64,000 nucleotides of DNA from Chlorops oryzae (GCA_020466095.1 CM035809.1:19880430-19944429), one strand, 5' to 3'; shown: positions 36,358 to 49,062, counted from the first letter of the stretch. The notes: generated by a model from the letters alone, not told the origin. Made by a program: numbers and translations.

Positions 36358-37511
36358 ATCGAGACAGCGAAAAAAATCCATTTTGTTTAAACGAAAAAGA
36401 AAAAAAAAATGAACAATAAAATAAAAAATGAATATAAAATATTTTCAAAAAACAACATTTGTGGACCTTTTATATGGTTTTATTACCAATTAAGTATATA
36501 ATTGGACGAAGAAAAAAAAAGTTGGCAGTTATGGAACTGCCGTTGGAAGTGAAAACATAGAATGTGTATTGAAGTTTGAAATGCATAATATTTGATTTAA
36601 AATTATTAAAATCAATCTGGATTTTTACATTTAATGAGACTCAGAGAAACAATTATAGGCATGTTATATGTAAAGTATTTTATTATTTTATTATTGAAAT
36701 ATATTGCTAGCTGCACAAAGTTTTAACAATTAATTACACTGCTCAACACTAAATTTTCCTTTGACTTGAAACCAACTTTTTTTTTGTCGTATTTGTTTCG
36801 CTGAAGCAAAATATATGCTTTAAGTTTGAAAGTTAGCTCGCGTTTTTTAAATATTCGCTAAGAAAGGTTTTGCGATTTTTTGTCAATATTTTTTAGTCGT
36901 AGTTTTATCGTTCGACCGTTTCAAAAAATTTAATTCATATAAAAGAAGAGTAAATATACAGCATATCCCTCATACATATGGATGAAATCGGTTCAACAGC
37001 TTAGGAGCTATAGGGCGATAAAGGCAAAAATTTTAAGAAATTTTTAACAACTTTGTACAAAAACTTGATTTCAAGCCCATATAATTTCCGAAGAAGATTC
37101 GGTATTCAGGTTTAGGCTATCTTAAGTAAATGAGTGGATTTGTAAGAGCATTTCAAGACCCAGAAAAAGAAAAACCGATGAGTTGTTCATATTTGAATTG
37201 GGTTTTTAGAAAAAATGAGACGAGTTTTTTTCGCCAGAAAATATTTTATATATTTTAGTTTCATTTGATTTTTCATCGTCGTCTCTATCATTATCCGAGG
37301 ACACCGGAGATACAATATGTACAATACAATATGTTGCATGCCCAGTGACAATACTAAGAATCACAACGTCGAGCTTTCGTTTTCTATTAGTACACAGCGG
37401 CCAAAGTGCTGCTTACAGAAGCGATGAACCGTCCCAGCGGCCAACAATGCCTAGCGCCTACAACCGCCTACCACATGTTCAATTTCGGTGCTAAGATTCG
37501 ATGTGTACATA
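36356..37511. other. Intronic stretch, no gene seen
   Basis: AT-rich up to 37380. A GC-richer patch at 37390-37500 is open in one frame but has no splice sites or domain that I recognise. Confidence 0.35.
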
Positions 37512-37687
37512 AGGGAACGTGTCCAAACTACGTGAACCATTTTTTACTACTTTTTACCCCCCCCCCCCCCCCCCCCCCCTCGGTGACAATCCGTAGAATA
37601 ATTTAAGTGACCAATTTGTCCAAGTGTAGTACTTTCAGGACCCCCCTCCCCTCCCTAAAAGGGTCACGTAGTTTGGACACGTTCCCT
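37512..37687. mobile_element. MITE, 176 bp, with poly-C core
   Basis: AGGGAACGTGTCCAAACTAC(GTGAACC) and (GGTCAC)GTAGTTTGGACACGTTCCCT are inverted repeats of about 26 bp. The core holds a run of about 20 C residues (37557-37579) and a second C-rich tract near 37641. Flanks are TA-rich; a TA duplication is possible but ambiguous by one base. Confidence 0.75.
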
Positions 37688-40600
37688 AAAAACGTTCATA
37701 GGAAAAGTGCATAGCGCATTGAGATATCCTGAGCATTTAAAAATTATATGTAAACACATTGGCATGACTATGTCGCTCCACCTCGCAGCACTCTCATGCT
37801 GAGCATATCACCGAGGCGTCCGCAATGAAAGACGCTTGGACTTGTTCACCGCCGACACTATATTCTGCTGGGAACATACATACACGCATTATTGAGCAGA
37901 TATGACTCATGGCTGCCACAGTTGGCGTTTTAACGCAAAACTGCCACTATATTTTACAGTCGGCGGTGTGGCTCGTTTTCATTGTATTTGGCTCTTTTTT
38001 GGCTTTATTACGCCACGACAAAAATTACTCAGTGACCAATTCAAAGCAAAAAATTTTCGGTGCAAACACTCAAAATAATTTAGATTTAGCGGACCTAATC
38101 CACATCACAAAATTTTTGTTTTACAATATACATACATATATACATGTAATATAAGTGTTGGACCCTTTTAATTCCCATTGGCTCTTTTTGAATCGCTGTG
38201 GCACTTTTATATCTTTTTAAATGGCAACCGTTTGCATACTCTCTTTGCGCTGTAGTGAGAAAGAAGATCGAATGAACTGAGAGAACCGAAGTCAAAGTGA
38301 GAAACCAAGAGCGAGTTGAATCAAATCCCAGTCGGAATATGCAATGTTTAGCTATTACTATTTTTGCAATAGTTTCTATGCGGAATTTGTCGTTCAAAAT
38401 TATAATTGCGATGTCATAAAAATGAATGATAGCTATCGTAGAATTTGTTTTTAACCACTCACGAATTTTTAAGACGTAATATTTTTCCTTTGTCATCAAT
38501 GAATTTCCAAAAGAAGATATTCATGGAATATCAAATTGCCGACTGGGGTGTTACGTCGACGAATCACATAAAACTTTTTAGGAATGCTTCTCACTGAAAG
38601 CTACGCACACTAATATAGCCGAGATATACGTACACGACGACCGTGACGGTTACAACATATACAAATGCATTTTGAACTTAAAGATTTGCTCCCTGCTCAA
38701 CGCGCCTATAGAAGTTTTCACTTCAAAAAAACCAAAATGGTGCAATCAAACGCAATTTATAAAGATTATCGTCTATCGGCTATTGTTGTTTGCCTAACGA
38801 CTCACTTGAGGTAAACAATGAAGGAGGAATTTTGCTGAATAATTGAATATTGATTGCATTAACCATAGCAATTGAGACCGAAAACGTGTTAGCGCAAGTA
38901 TAAATTAAATTCGAATTAATAGGATTTATGAATCGTCAATTTTTGAATTTGTTTGGATTTCTGAAGTTTTCTGACGTCTTTTCAAAAAGGGAAGCTCTCC
39001 TTGTGGTGTAGAGATTATTTGGATATTTAAAAAAAAATTGAGGTACAACCTCACACTTGAAATGGCTTCAGTCTAAAGGCTTTAGTTCTATGACTCATCG
39101 ATGGAATTTCTTGGCCAGCAAAAAGACTGCCAAAAGCTTCCAATATTTGATACTTTAGAAAATTGAATAGAAGTGTATCTGATCTCATTTCATCTCATTT
39201 CCTCATAAGTAGCCTTTCATGAGTGCAAACAAAAGTGAAATCGAATCGACACTCCTTAATACGAAAAAAAGAAAAATGGAAAATAAAAAAAAACCTCAAT
39301 GGCATCTGACCTATCACATGTAATTCATCGAATTGGAAAGGAATGCGACTGCTGCAATCGAACTCCATAAAGAAAACACACTTGCCGCAAACAATAACAA
39401 CAGAAGAGAACAGGCAACAACATGCAAGCAACAAATAAAAACAAACTCGTGATTGTGCCTCCGCTATTAATACCAATTTGAAATGCTGCAAATATCATGA
39501 AAAAAAAAACAAAAAAATGAAAGAAGGGGAAAGCAACTAGAATCATCAGCACAGACACAATCAAATATGAAAGCGAAAAGAAAAGAAAACGAAAAAACAA
39601 TTGAATTGTTTGTAGAACAATCAATCGTGTTGTTCGCTGCTCATTGCCCGTGGCGTCAGTCTACGGGTGTGCCTTCGTTTGTCTGTCCATACCGTCCATC
39701 TGTCGTCCGCCATTCGTCACTCGTCGTCATTCGAGAATTGCGGAACCAATTGAATTGTATGTTCCCGCATATATTGGCAAAATTGCATTCTTCTCGTAAT
39801 GAAAAGCTCGATTGGACTTGTGACATAAATGCATTGAGGAAAGTTGTGTCACGTTTAACATTTAATTGAACGGCATTTTGAGCTGGCAACACTGTCTGAT
39901 TAGTGGCTATTTGTTTAACCCACTTTGTGCATGGTCAGGCGGTGTTTGTTCTTGTCGCGTCTCTCCTTTTGTTTTATTTTTTTCTTTCATTTTTTTTTTT
40001 GTGTTTTTGTTTGCCATAATGGATGCAATTTGGCTGTCGAATTGTCTTGTCTTGTTGCTCCAGTGTCTCTTTGCCTTTGATTCGTTGTTTTCTATATTCG
40101 TTACAGACGTTGACTCGGTTTACATGTTTATTTTTGTCTCTCTTTTAATCGGGTCAATTGTATGTGATCAAAAAAAAATAAAAATAAAAAATAAGAAAAA
40201 ATTAAACCCGCAGAAATTCTTTCATCCAATCGTCCCATCAAGTCGAGTCTTGTTGCTAAGCATTTCAACATGACAACAACGAAATCACTCAATACTGTAC
40301 CGCCGAGCTTACTTAAAACTTGGCTATTTTTGCTCATCAAGGATTATATTTCAGGCATATGTACACAGGAATATCATTTGGAAGGGGTTTTACATATGTA
40401 CTAAATAATTTCCCATAGCAACAATTTTCTCGTGTTTTCTATATGATTAAAGACTAAGGTGGATCGAATGAACATTGCCCTAGTGAAATAAGAATCTATA
40501 ATTTTTTTGGAGAAAGAATGCGCAGGGAACCATAGGTCAAACCCGAATTTGTTTCTTTTAAAAATAAGGTCCATCTTAAATATGCCTTAATAAAGCATGC

Positions 40601-41151
40601 TTCAAATTACTACAGAAAAAACGATATTTCTACCTAGTCAAAAATATATTTAAATTGAATTTTTTCTTTTTTGATTCTTAGCATAATTTTAGGCATGAGA
40701 AATAATGCAATTTTGCTTAAAAAATCATCATAAATTGGTCATTTTAAGATAGTTATTAAAGAAATAATAAATTTGTTTCAATGGCTCGAGTTTTGAGGAA
40801 CGTTGAAGGGGTTGTTTCTCTGCTTTTTTAGATGTTTTAACCAACAATGATGACCAAAATAAGTTAAATATAGCATGAAAAACCTTTGATTGCAAAAGCG
40901 GAAGGTTAAAATTCACATTTGACCTATAGTTTCTTTGGCATAATTATTAAGTATGGGCAACAGAATAATATTCTGCTAGGGAAATTGGATGTTACAAAAT
41001 CGATCCACCTTAGAGATATATCGGATGGGGTTGAACTCCTAAAAACACCTCTTCCGTAAGCCGTTGTTATATTTACTGCTGTTTATTATTTAAATCTTTC
41101 GTTAAAAATATTTGTTGCGCAAAATTGGCAAATTTTGATTGTAGGTCATTT
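37688..41151. other. Stretch without supported gene
   Basis: Several open frames around 39560-40270 are interrupted by simple sequence and have no splice logic or domain. A CTGGCAACACTG at 39884 resembles a hAT end without partner. AT-rich elsewhere. Confidence 0.4.
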
Positions 41152-41600
41152 GGAAAAGACCTTCATTTCATTACTGAAGCAACAGAAATTATTTAAATTA
41201 GGCACCCAAAAGTATGCTTAAAAATATAATGAATATTTCTGCCACTCAGATATCTGTTCTTCATTGTGGATTAGATCATTTACGAACGTCAAGACCAAGG
41301 AAAAGACCTTAATTTTAATACTGAAGCAGCAAAAATATTTAAATAAAACCCCCGAAAGTATGCTTAGAAATATAATGATTATTTCTGCCACTCAGATATC
41401 TCTTCTTCACTGTTGATTAGATCATTTACGAACGTCATGACCAAGGAAAAGACCTTCATTTCATTACTGAATCAGCAGAAAATATTTAAATTAAGCACCC
41501 AAAAGTATGCTTAAAATTATAATGACTAGTTTTGCCACTCAGATATCTGTTCTTCACTGTGGATTAGAGAATTTACGAACGTCATGATCAAGGATTTAAG
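41152..41600. repeat. Tandem array, three ~147-bp units
   Basis: Units begin GGAAAAGACCTT at 41152, 41299 and 41445. Each carries TTACTGAAGCA, CCCAAAAGTATGCTTA, TGCCACTCAGATATCT and ATTTACGAACGTCA in order. The CACCCAAAAGTATG word also occurs, inverted, in the element in Snmp1 intron 7 (42192-42405). It lies just downstream of the Snmp1 3' end. Confidence 0.85.
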
Positions 41601-41781
41601 GAGTTATATTCATCTTTATGGAGCCTTAATTAAGCTCAACTGATGAAGGCTTAAAATTATATTGATTGGTTTTGAAAAATACAAATAATATTAATTGATT
41701 TTCAAAAGCATAAAGCTAGGTGTTGAATTTAAATATTTTCTATTGCCCTAGTCATTAGAAATGTTGTTATTCAGAGTGCTC

Positions 41782-41787
41782 TTTATT
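41782..41787 (-). terminator. Poly(A) signal of Snmp1
   Basis: AATAAA on the minus strand about 95 nt past the Snmp1 stop codon. Confidence 0.5.
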
Positions 41788-41881
41788 GAAGTCTATATGT
41801 GTTTCACACAGTGCAAAAATACACACAAAAAAAAAATGCTAGGACGTGAATTTTCCCGAAGCTTAACAATGAATACTCTAT

Positions 41882-43687
41882 TTAAAATCTCTCCTCTCCA
41901 CCAATGCGTCTCTGATTTAATAGATCCCTTTGCCTCATTGCTTCTGCATTGGGCAGTTCGATAGGCACTTTCGTTACTTCCGCATTCACGTCTGAGATTT
42001 TATTCGATTCGACGATTTTCGGTGGTACTGTAATGTCTAAAGTATCCGACTTTCGATAGAATAAATAACCAGCGGACATAAATCCAATAAGAGAAACTGT
42101 GATGAGGGTCCAACGAATGCCGGCATTGAATTTTAAGCCACTGTTTTGTTTTTATAAGAGATAAAAAGATTAAATTTTTTTTAAAAATCATTACTAGGGC
42201 AATCGAAAATTCATTCAATTTCAATTCAGCGCCTAAAAGTATGTCATGTTTTTATTTATTCAAAAACTAATTTCAATTAACCGAAGGAGGTCAACTGGGC
42301 TCTTACTAAAGATGTTTTGCAATGAAAACATCCACAAAAAAAATTCGAAATATTTTCATGCATACTTTTGGGTGCCGAATTAAAGAATTTTCTATTGCCG
42401 CCCAGCTCATAGAAATTTTGGAGATACACTTACAGGAATAGAGTATATTTGAGCATATTGGTGAAGGTCTTATTGATCGCAACACCCTCTTCGACCCAGA
42501 ACATCGGTAGAATCATTTTCCGAACTTTGCTGACCTTGTCGACCGTCTCGACGGGCTCAACATCCAAATTGAATTGAAGACGTTTCGCAGCTTGAAACGG
42601 TGTTCCGGAGATCTATGGAGAAATAGAAATAATTAATTTCATTCGAAGAACATTAAAGAATGAATGATGACAGTCTCTCACCGTCTCGAAATCGATCCAT
42701 ATGCCATGCTTTTTATCATTCGGCTCAAGTCCGTTAACATTTTCATATAGACTTGGATCGCCATTGAAGAAATGCGGTAGAGATGCTATTATCGGTCCAC
42801 CAACGCAATTAGCTAAATTCATAGTACCCTTAGGCGGGCAGGTCGAAGGATCTTCGGGATCGTCACAGAAACAATGAAGACTGGGATCGGACTTCAAAGA
42901 AAGATTTTTCTTTTGTATTAATTCACATCTCAGCGCACAAACTACTCACCTTAATATCACCGAAATCCATGTAATAACGTGTCGCTGGCAGTCCATGATA
43001 TGTCGTCTTAGAAAAGAATTTCGCTCCCAACGATCGACAGAGATCCGGTGTAAAGGCCCACAAGCCTTCTTCTCTCTTTAAGAACGGTGGAAATATTGTT
43101 GAATCTGTTCCGATGAATTGATTGCACTCGTCACGCGGCCAATTGTCGATTTCCGGCTCGCCATCGAATCTTATTACCTTACCCAGTTTATGGACATTCT
43201 TAACACCCCGGCAGACGGTAAAGCGTCCGGCGTCACTGTGGTTTGCCTATAAAAAAAAAAAACCGATTGTGAGAAGCTTAGAGAGAGAGTTTATTTTTTT
43301 TTACCATACCTTTCCCAAAAAGGAGAACAGAAAATGCGTACTGTTCACCTGCGTTGCTTGCTTAACATCTCCCGTATAGAAGACCGTACATAATGCCTTC
43401 GATGCGAACTCTTCTGATGAGCAATCGACGTAGAAACCACGAAAGAACATATCCATAAATTTTGCCGTCATCATAGCGCTCTGATCTTCAAAGACAATAC
43501 TGATTGCCTTCGAGATTAGCTCCATCATGGCGGCGCGCTCTCTTTGACCGAAAATCGCGATAGGCTGGAGAGAGAAAATCGATAATTTCTATTAATATTT
43601 CCATCACTAAATTGTAAGTAGTCATATCACTTGGAAACATTGCGTGGGCGACTTTCCCGAACCACAAAAGGGAGCTATTTTTCTCCC

Positions 43688-43764
<77 letters not shown>

Positions 43765-45361
43765 AGTCATTGTATGCTAATGAAGCAATTTGATTTAATT
43801 AGTTTCTTCCTTTCTTTTTTCGCATACTATGATGTTATTGTTGTGTTAGGTTTTTTTTTTTTCCTTTAATATATTTCATTGAGAATTCATAAAGCTTAAG
43901 ATAATTGCACAAAATTGTATTTCGTTTGTATTTTTTAGCTCTCGTTAGAGCTTTGATTGCCGCCTTGTGACTTTCAAATTGGCTCAGTTTGAAAATATTT
44001 TTTTTTTTTCAATTTCTTTTTAACTGTGTTCAACTCATTCGGCCTTGAAAAACTGATTTTTTTTTTTTGTTAAAATAAATTCTGTTTTTTTTTTTTTAAT
44101 AGGTGAGGAGCTTTTTATGTAATTGGAACTAAAAATTTGCTTGTTTGTTTATTTTAAGGGCGGAACTGGGGCTCCAAATAATCGTTTTCAATTCAAAGGA
44201 AATGCTCGGAAAATCTAGTTTTATTAGATGATTTTATGATCTATTGTGATTTCATTTAAAAAAAATTTTTTTTTGTTAATTTTCGTATGGAACGGTTAAT
44301 GTTCGTGTTAACCCTTCAACAGCCAAGTATGGCAAAAATTTGAAAAAAAAAGAAAACTGAAAGAGAACTGATATCATTTCGAGTATAAAAAACTGATTTC
44401 AGTCTGTAATGGCTTTATGGAATTATTTTTTTAAGGTTTCCAACAATATGGCCACAATGAGCTATAGTGGGTTAACTTAAAATTGAACCCGGTAGCGCCT
44501 GAATTAAAAAAAAATATATATAAAAAATAAAATCAAATATGGTATGGTAATGACAGACAACGAACCATTTCAGTGATGCCATATGGCATCGCTAGGCGCT
44601 ACCAGGTTAAAAAAGATCTCCCTTTTTAACATTGCATATTGTAACTCACCATCAACAATGGATGAGGCAACGTTATCATTTCCTCTCCAGTTAGACCGTG
44701 TTTCAGTGATTCCTTCTCATTGAAATAGAACGTATTCCTCATATTGTAAGTTATAGAGTCCTCCACTGGATCGTCCTCTAAGTTGTATTTATCTTTCCAT
44801 TCACTGAAAAAAAAAAAAGAACACAAAAAATAAAGTCACATATTTTTAGGTTTTCTAATTATTTCAATTTCACACTGCTTTTAGGGCAATTTAACCCATT
44901 AATCGACAAATTTTAACGATTTGATAATTTTACTATTTTAAAAAATTTGCTATAAGTCTTTAAACTTATGTGGGGGCTTTGTCCCTTGCGCGTTAGTGGG
45001 TTAAATGTGTAACCCTTCAAACCTGCTTACTCGAAAACGAATGGTCCGATCTCGTGTAGATTCGGCTTAGCTCCATTAAGAACATCCTCGGGATTCGTTA
45101 TATTGAATACGTAAATATAGAAATGCAATGGGAATGGCGTATTCGCCCAGAGATCACGTATTTCAGAGCCTGGTTTTAGGTTGACTTGCTTTAGAGAAAA
45201 AAAAAATGTATTTTTATATTAAGGATTTAAGCGCGGTGATTTTTTTTCACCTTTTTTAACATTAAATTTAAAATTTGCGGAAATCCAATCCACCCGAAGA
45301 GTATCGCAAAAACGAATGCTCCGCTGGAATACGCTAAAAGTTTATTACGATTCAATTGCAT
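41882..45361 (-). CDS. Snmp1: Sensory neuron membrane protein 1 (CD36 family), 8 exons
   Basis: SNMP1 is a two-pass CD36-family protein in the cilia of pheromone-sensing olfactory neurons, helping lipid-like pheromones reach the Or/Orco receptor. Coding exons are 45361-45251, 45188-45031, 44803-44650, 43564-43310, 43246-42950, 42891-42682, 42612-42434 and 42140-41882. All have GT/AG ends and join in frame to 540 residues, near the ~550 of Drosophila SNMP1. Segments follow the family closely: an N-terminal membrane helix (about 8-30), [51 protein letters not shown], the cysteine cluster [20 protein letters not shown] and [11 protein letters not shown] second helix spans about 463-484 and the short cytoplasmic tail ends ERF. 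N-glycosylation sites include N66 (NIT). No frameshift or lost cysteine was seen. Introns 2, 3 and 7 contain small transposons; the others are 58-69 bp. Confidence 0.96.
42192..42405. mobile_element. Foldback element in Snmp1 intron 7
   Basis: The left arm GGGCAATCGAAAATTC ... GCGCCTAAAAGTATG pairs with the right arm CATACTTTTGGGTGCC ... AATTTTCTATTGCC. A similar right end (TTTTCTATTGCCCTAG) lies at about 41740, downstream of the gene. It occupies most of the 293-bp intron. Confidence 0.6.
43685..43764. repeat. (CT)n microsatellite in Snmp1 intron 3
   Basis: About 80 bp of CT dinucleotides with one TT interruption near 43720. Read on the gene strand it is (GA)n, which matches GAGA-factor binding words. 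Confidence 0.95.
44308..44475. mobile_element. TTAA-CCC element in Snmp1 intron 3 (weak ends)
   Basis: TTAA at 44308-44311 and 44472-44475 bracket a 160-bp core starting CCCTTCAACAGCC and ending GGG. Beyond the CCC/GGG the ends pair poorly, so it is less certain than its relatives. The next element starts 17 bp further on. Confidence 0.45.
44488..44610. mobile_element. TTAA-CCC MITE (CCCGGTAGCG family), copy 2, in Snmp1 intron 3
   Basis: Core 44488-44606, starting CCCGGTAGCGCCTGAATT and ending CTAGGCGCTACCAGG, followed by TTAA (44607-44610). The left flank is decayed (TGAA). It matches 15414-15557 in inverted orientation, including GATGCCATATG(G/A)CATC near one end. Confidence 0.8.
44891..45004. 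mobile_element. TTAA-CCC MITE in Snmp1 intron 2
   Basis: TTAA at 44891-44894 and 45001-45004 flank a 106-bp core. It starts CCCATTAATCG and ends CGCGTTAGTGGG (inverted, two mismatches in the first ten). It ends about 27 bp short of exon 2's donor side, so most of this 227-bp intron is transposon. Confidence 0.7.
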
Positions 45362-45429
45362 ATTTGTAGGCGTGAGATCTTTGTGATATAAAATCAATTT
45401 AAGTTTTTCTTTCTTTATGGATCTGCTTT

Positions 45430-46010
45430 TGGGGGTGGTGGAAATTTTTTCTCTTTTATTAATTTTATTTTATAATTTAAGAAAATTTTTTTAATAAAAA
45501 TTATATCACAATTTAGTTTATTAATTTATATTAATTTAATTTTTATTTAATTCATTTTATTTTTGATTTTTATTTTATATTTAATTGATTTAATTTTTAA
45601 AATATTTTTTTATTTATTTTGTAATTTTAGTTAATTTCTTTTCCGTTAAATTTTTATTGTTATTTAATTACTATGTCCTTTTATTCTCTAAATTGGATGA
45701 ATTACTCATTAATTAATTAATTTATGATTTAATTTTTATTTTTTGTTTATTTTTTGGCTTTTTTTCCTTTTAGTTTTTACTATTATTCAATTAATAATTT
45801 CTTCTCTTCTGTTTTATTTATTTAATTACTCATTAATTAATTTAATTTTAATTTTATTTTTATGTTTTTTATTATATTTGTTTAATTTTTTTATATATTT
45901 TTTATATATTTTTTATCTAATTCTTATATATTTTTTATATGTTTTTTTTATATATTTTTTATATTTTTTTATATATTTTTTATAAATTTTTTATATATTT
46001 TTTTTATACA
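45430..46010. repeat. A/T low-complexity block upstream of Snmp1
   Basis: T-rich on the plus strand, with TTTTTTATATA words towards 45890-46010. It covers the region just upstream of the Snmp1 start codon (45361), so its proximal promoter must lie within or before it. No TATA/Inr pair stands out against this background. Confidence 0.85.
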
Positions 46011-47091
46011 ATTTTCTCTCTCATTTGAATTCAATTAGCCGAACAGAATTTTCTTATTAGACTTTTCCTCGAATTTCCACAACTGTTTCGTGCAAATCTC
46101 CCAAACAAACTGAAACCTTTTCACGAGATTCTATTCGATTCGAACTTTGTCTGAAATAACTGAAAACGGGTAGAAGACCATATTTTTAATACAATTTTAA
46201 ATACGTACAAATCCGCACATATATCCCCTCACCCTCACCCCTACCAACGTACGCGGATAGTTCGCACAATGTCGAAAACAATCGTTAATATCGTCGATTG
46301 TAGTATAAATGACCGGGCGTGTATATTAGGCCGCTATGTATTACGTTTCCGATCCACGGCGTTTTAAGTCCAGTGTAATATCTACTAAAAAATTTATGTG
46401 TGTTTTCTGTAATGATCTGAGAACAGTAAATAGCGAACAGGGTGCAGTCGCACTGGTTTTTTTATTTTGTTTTATTTTTCATTTTTTTTTCAGAATTATG
46501 TGTGCATGCATGCAGGATCCGGACCTTTGGGTCTCTATAACAGCTGCTCGGTGTATTTATTCAGTCTTATTCTTAGTTTTTAATTTCTTCTTAATAGCTT
46601 TTAAGTAACTGAATGTAACCGTATTGAATGACGTTAACGTGACTGAATGACGCCGCACAGTGGGTATTTTAGTGGGGGAAAAAATTCATTTTTTTCTGGG
46701 TTAATCCGGAACTTAGAAACGTAGGGGGTATAATACTTCTTACAATTTCTTATATATGTATAATAGGAATTTCACCCTTTGCGGGGAGGCTTCTGAAGGG
46801 TTAAGGGGAAAAATTAGAGGTCGCCGGTAAATTGTGACAAAAAAAAATAGGTAATTCCTTTTTTAATGTATTCTAAAAACTTCACCCTTTGGTGGGTTCT
46901 GGGGGTTACTGGCTGTGGATTCTGAGGGTGAAATCTGACTTCAGATTCGTGTTCATCACTCCAAAAAAACGTAGGGTAGGGTACTTTATCTTTCTGTATC
47001 AGGACCTTTAATTTTTTATTTGCCTGTGCAATCAGTACTTTTGGTAAAATTATGTTTTGAGAATTTTTACTTAATTGTTTATATACGCCAC
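46011..47091. other. Stretch without supported gene
   Basis: No exon is supported. A short GC-richer patch (46220-46340) could include upstream control sequence of Snmp1. Confidence 0.35.
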
Positions 47092-47440
47092 ATTTTTGAA
47101 TTATTATTTGGGCTTTTTGGTCTCTCATTTTTTGCTTATAGTGAAAAATGTAATTTTTGGCAATTGAAAAAATTTTATTTTTCATAAATTGCCGAGAAGT
47201 GTGGAAAGCCGATACGACCGGTTTCGAACCTAGCTTACACGTTCATCATCAGGTATCTTTACCCAACACCTTAGCCACTCTGACCACCTCAGCGATGTGA
47301 GGTAGGTCGGCTAAATTGTGCATATATATACACCATTGGCGTGCCTGCCTTATTGTTAATTGTTATTTTTGACCATCTTCATATTTCATTTTTGAATTAT
47401 TATTTGGGCTTTTTGGTCTCTCATTTTTCGCTTATAGTGA
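47092..47440 (-). mobile_element. tRNA-derived SINE-like element between 53-bp direct repeats
   Basis: A 53-bp sequence (starting ATTTTTGAATTATTATTTGG, ending GCTTATAGTGA) occurs at 47092-47144 and 47388-47440 with one mismatch. Between them, the minus strand has GGTCAGAGTGGCTAAGGTG (A-box-like, as in tRNA-Leu/Ser; 47269-47285) and AGGTTCGAAACC (B-box-like; 47220-47231). The direct repeats are far longer than a usual SINE duplication. Confidence 0.5.
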
Positions 47441-49062
47441 ATTTTTAATGCGAATGTGATCTACATGGGCTTTCTTTCTTCCTTAAAGACCATTCTTTGA
47501 TGTCAAAAGAAGAAATAAAAATGGAAAAATTTTTATCATGGTGCAATTTAGACTAAAAGTGATTTTTTAAAAGAAATTTTGTTAAAAATTAAACAAATTT
47601 TTAGAAAAGTTCATTAATAGCTTCTAAGCCAATGGTTGGGTCAGAAGGTGTTTTAGGCATCGTTGATAGGGAATTTCATTACCCATAATTTTTTAGCTAA
47701 GATCTTCAAATCGGTTAATTATGTCCTGAGATAATTCAATTTTACCAACCATACTTTTTTTCAAAACTAAAAAAAAACGGAACACAGCCTATATCTCGAA
47801 AATTGTTCGGATTCAGCAGATAATTCTACTTAAGAAATGACGGCGTCAGATGGTACAGGTCAGACTTTTTTGTAAACTAGTGTTATTAGCATTTTTATGT
47901 AAAAAGATCCCCGCAAAATAGTTGAAAATTGGGAAACTTCTATTTTTAAAGTTTGGGTTATGTTTTAAGATCATAGGGCCAAAAATAAATGTTTTATATG
48001 AAAAAAACTTTTTGGGGTGTATGGTATGGTGTATGTTACTTTCAAATTTTCTCAATATTACCTACAAAAATACGTGTACCAAAACTCATTGATCTACAAC
48101 AAGTCCATCTAATTTTTTCCAAAAAATGTATGAAGCCAAACCACTGTGCGCCGCCTGCGCCCGAGTGCTGTTGTGGGAGTTGAAGTAGTAAGACCTCGAT
48201 TGGAAGAACGAGTTGATAATAGTAGGAGACAAAAGATTGTATATGGGTTGCCATGTACGCATGTTTAGAGATTTTAGGCTACGCCCTAACGGTTCTACTT
48301 CACTGAGTTCACGAATTAATTTGTTGTTGTTTTTTCTGTTTTTTTTTTTCGAGGATGATTCTTGAAGTTCAGTTACGATCGCTTTCGATTTGTACTTGCA
48401 AGTATTTGAAATTTAATTTGAATTGAAATTCGTTGGAATAATGCACACATTCGAATAAAATATGTAGCTTTGCTTGAGTGGAAGCTTTAATTTGAAATGG
48501 GAGCTTTTTTTGTGTGGAATTTCGGAATTATTTTAAATACTTATGATTTAATAACTCCACTTTCACACATAAAAAAAAATTGTGGAATGATTTGTTGTTA
48601 GACGGTAGAGGTGGTAGAAATATGACAATTATCGATATAATTTTTTCTCTGAATGTTTTTGCTTTCAATTTTGGGATTTCGAAGGAGTTTCTGATGTTGA
48701 GTGAAGGACAAAGAATGGATGAACTAGGAGACAAATATTGTATTCCACAATCCTCTAAAAGTCATCTCACGAGAGATGGCAAAATTGCAAATTTTATCGA
48801 TATATTCCTTTGTTGAATGATTCCCGTTTTTAGTAATGGGGCTCAACACCGTTGTTTGATATCGATGTGAGCACAAAATGGAACTTAATTTAATCCTTTT
48901 TATAATATGAGCTCAATCTTTCCATAGACAGGCTATTGACACCAAATGATACAGGGCTTTCGCCTTCTCTTTAACACGGCTTACAACAAATGGTCAATTC
49001 GATTGCCTTTGAGAGCAAAGTTCTATCACCTCTAAGCAGTCCTATGAATAAATTTGAAATGA
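47441..49062. other. Stretch without supported gene
   Basis: AT-rich; open frames at 48580-48816 lack domains and splice signals. Confidence 0.4.

Noticed and set aside
36227..36412. 61-codon frame with (Cys-Val)n
   Set aside because: It reads through the TG microsatellite.
39566..40273. Series of 100-135-codon frames on both strands
   Set aside because: No domain, no splice signals and no bias; simple T-rich tracts make up much of the predicted sequence.
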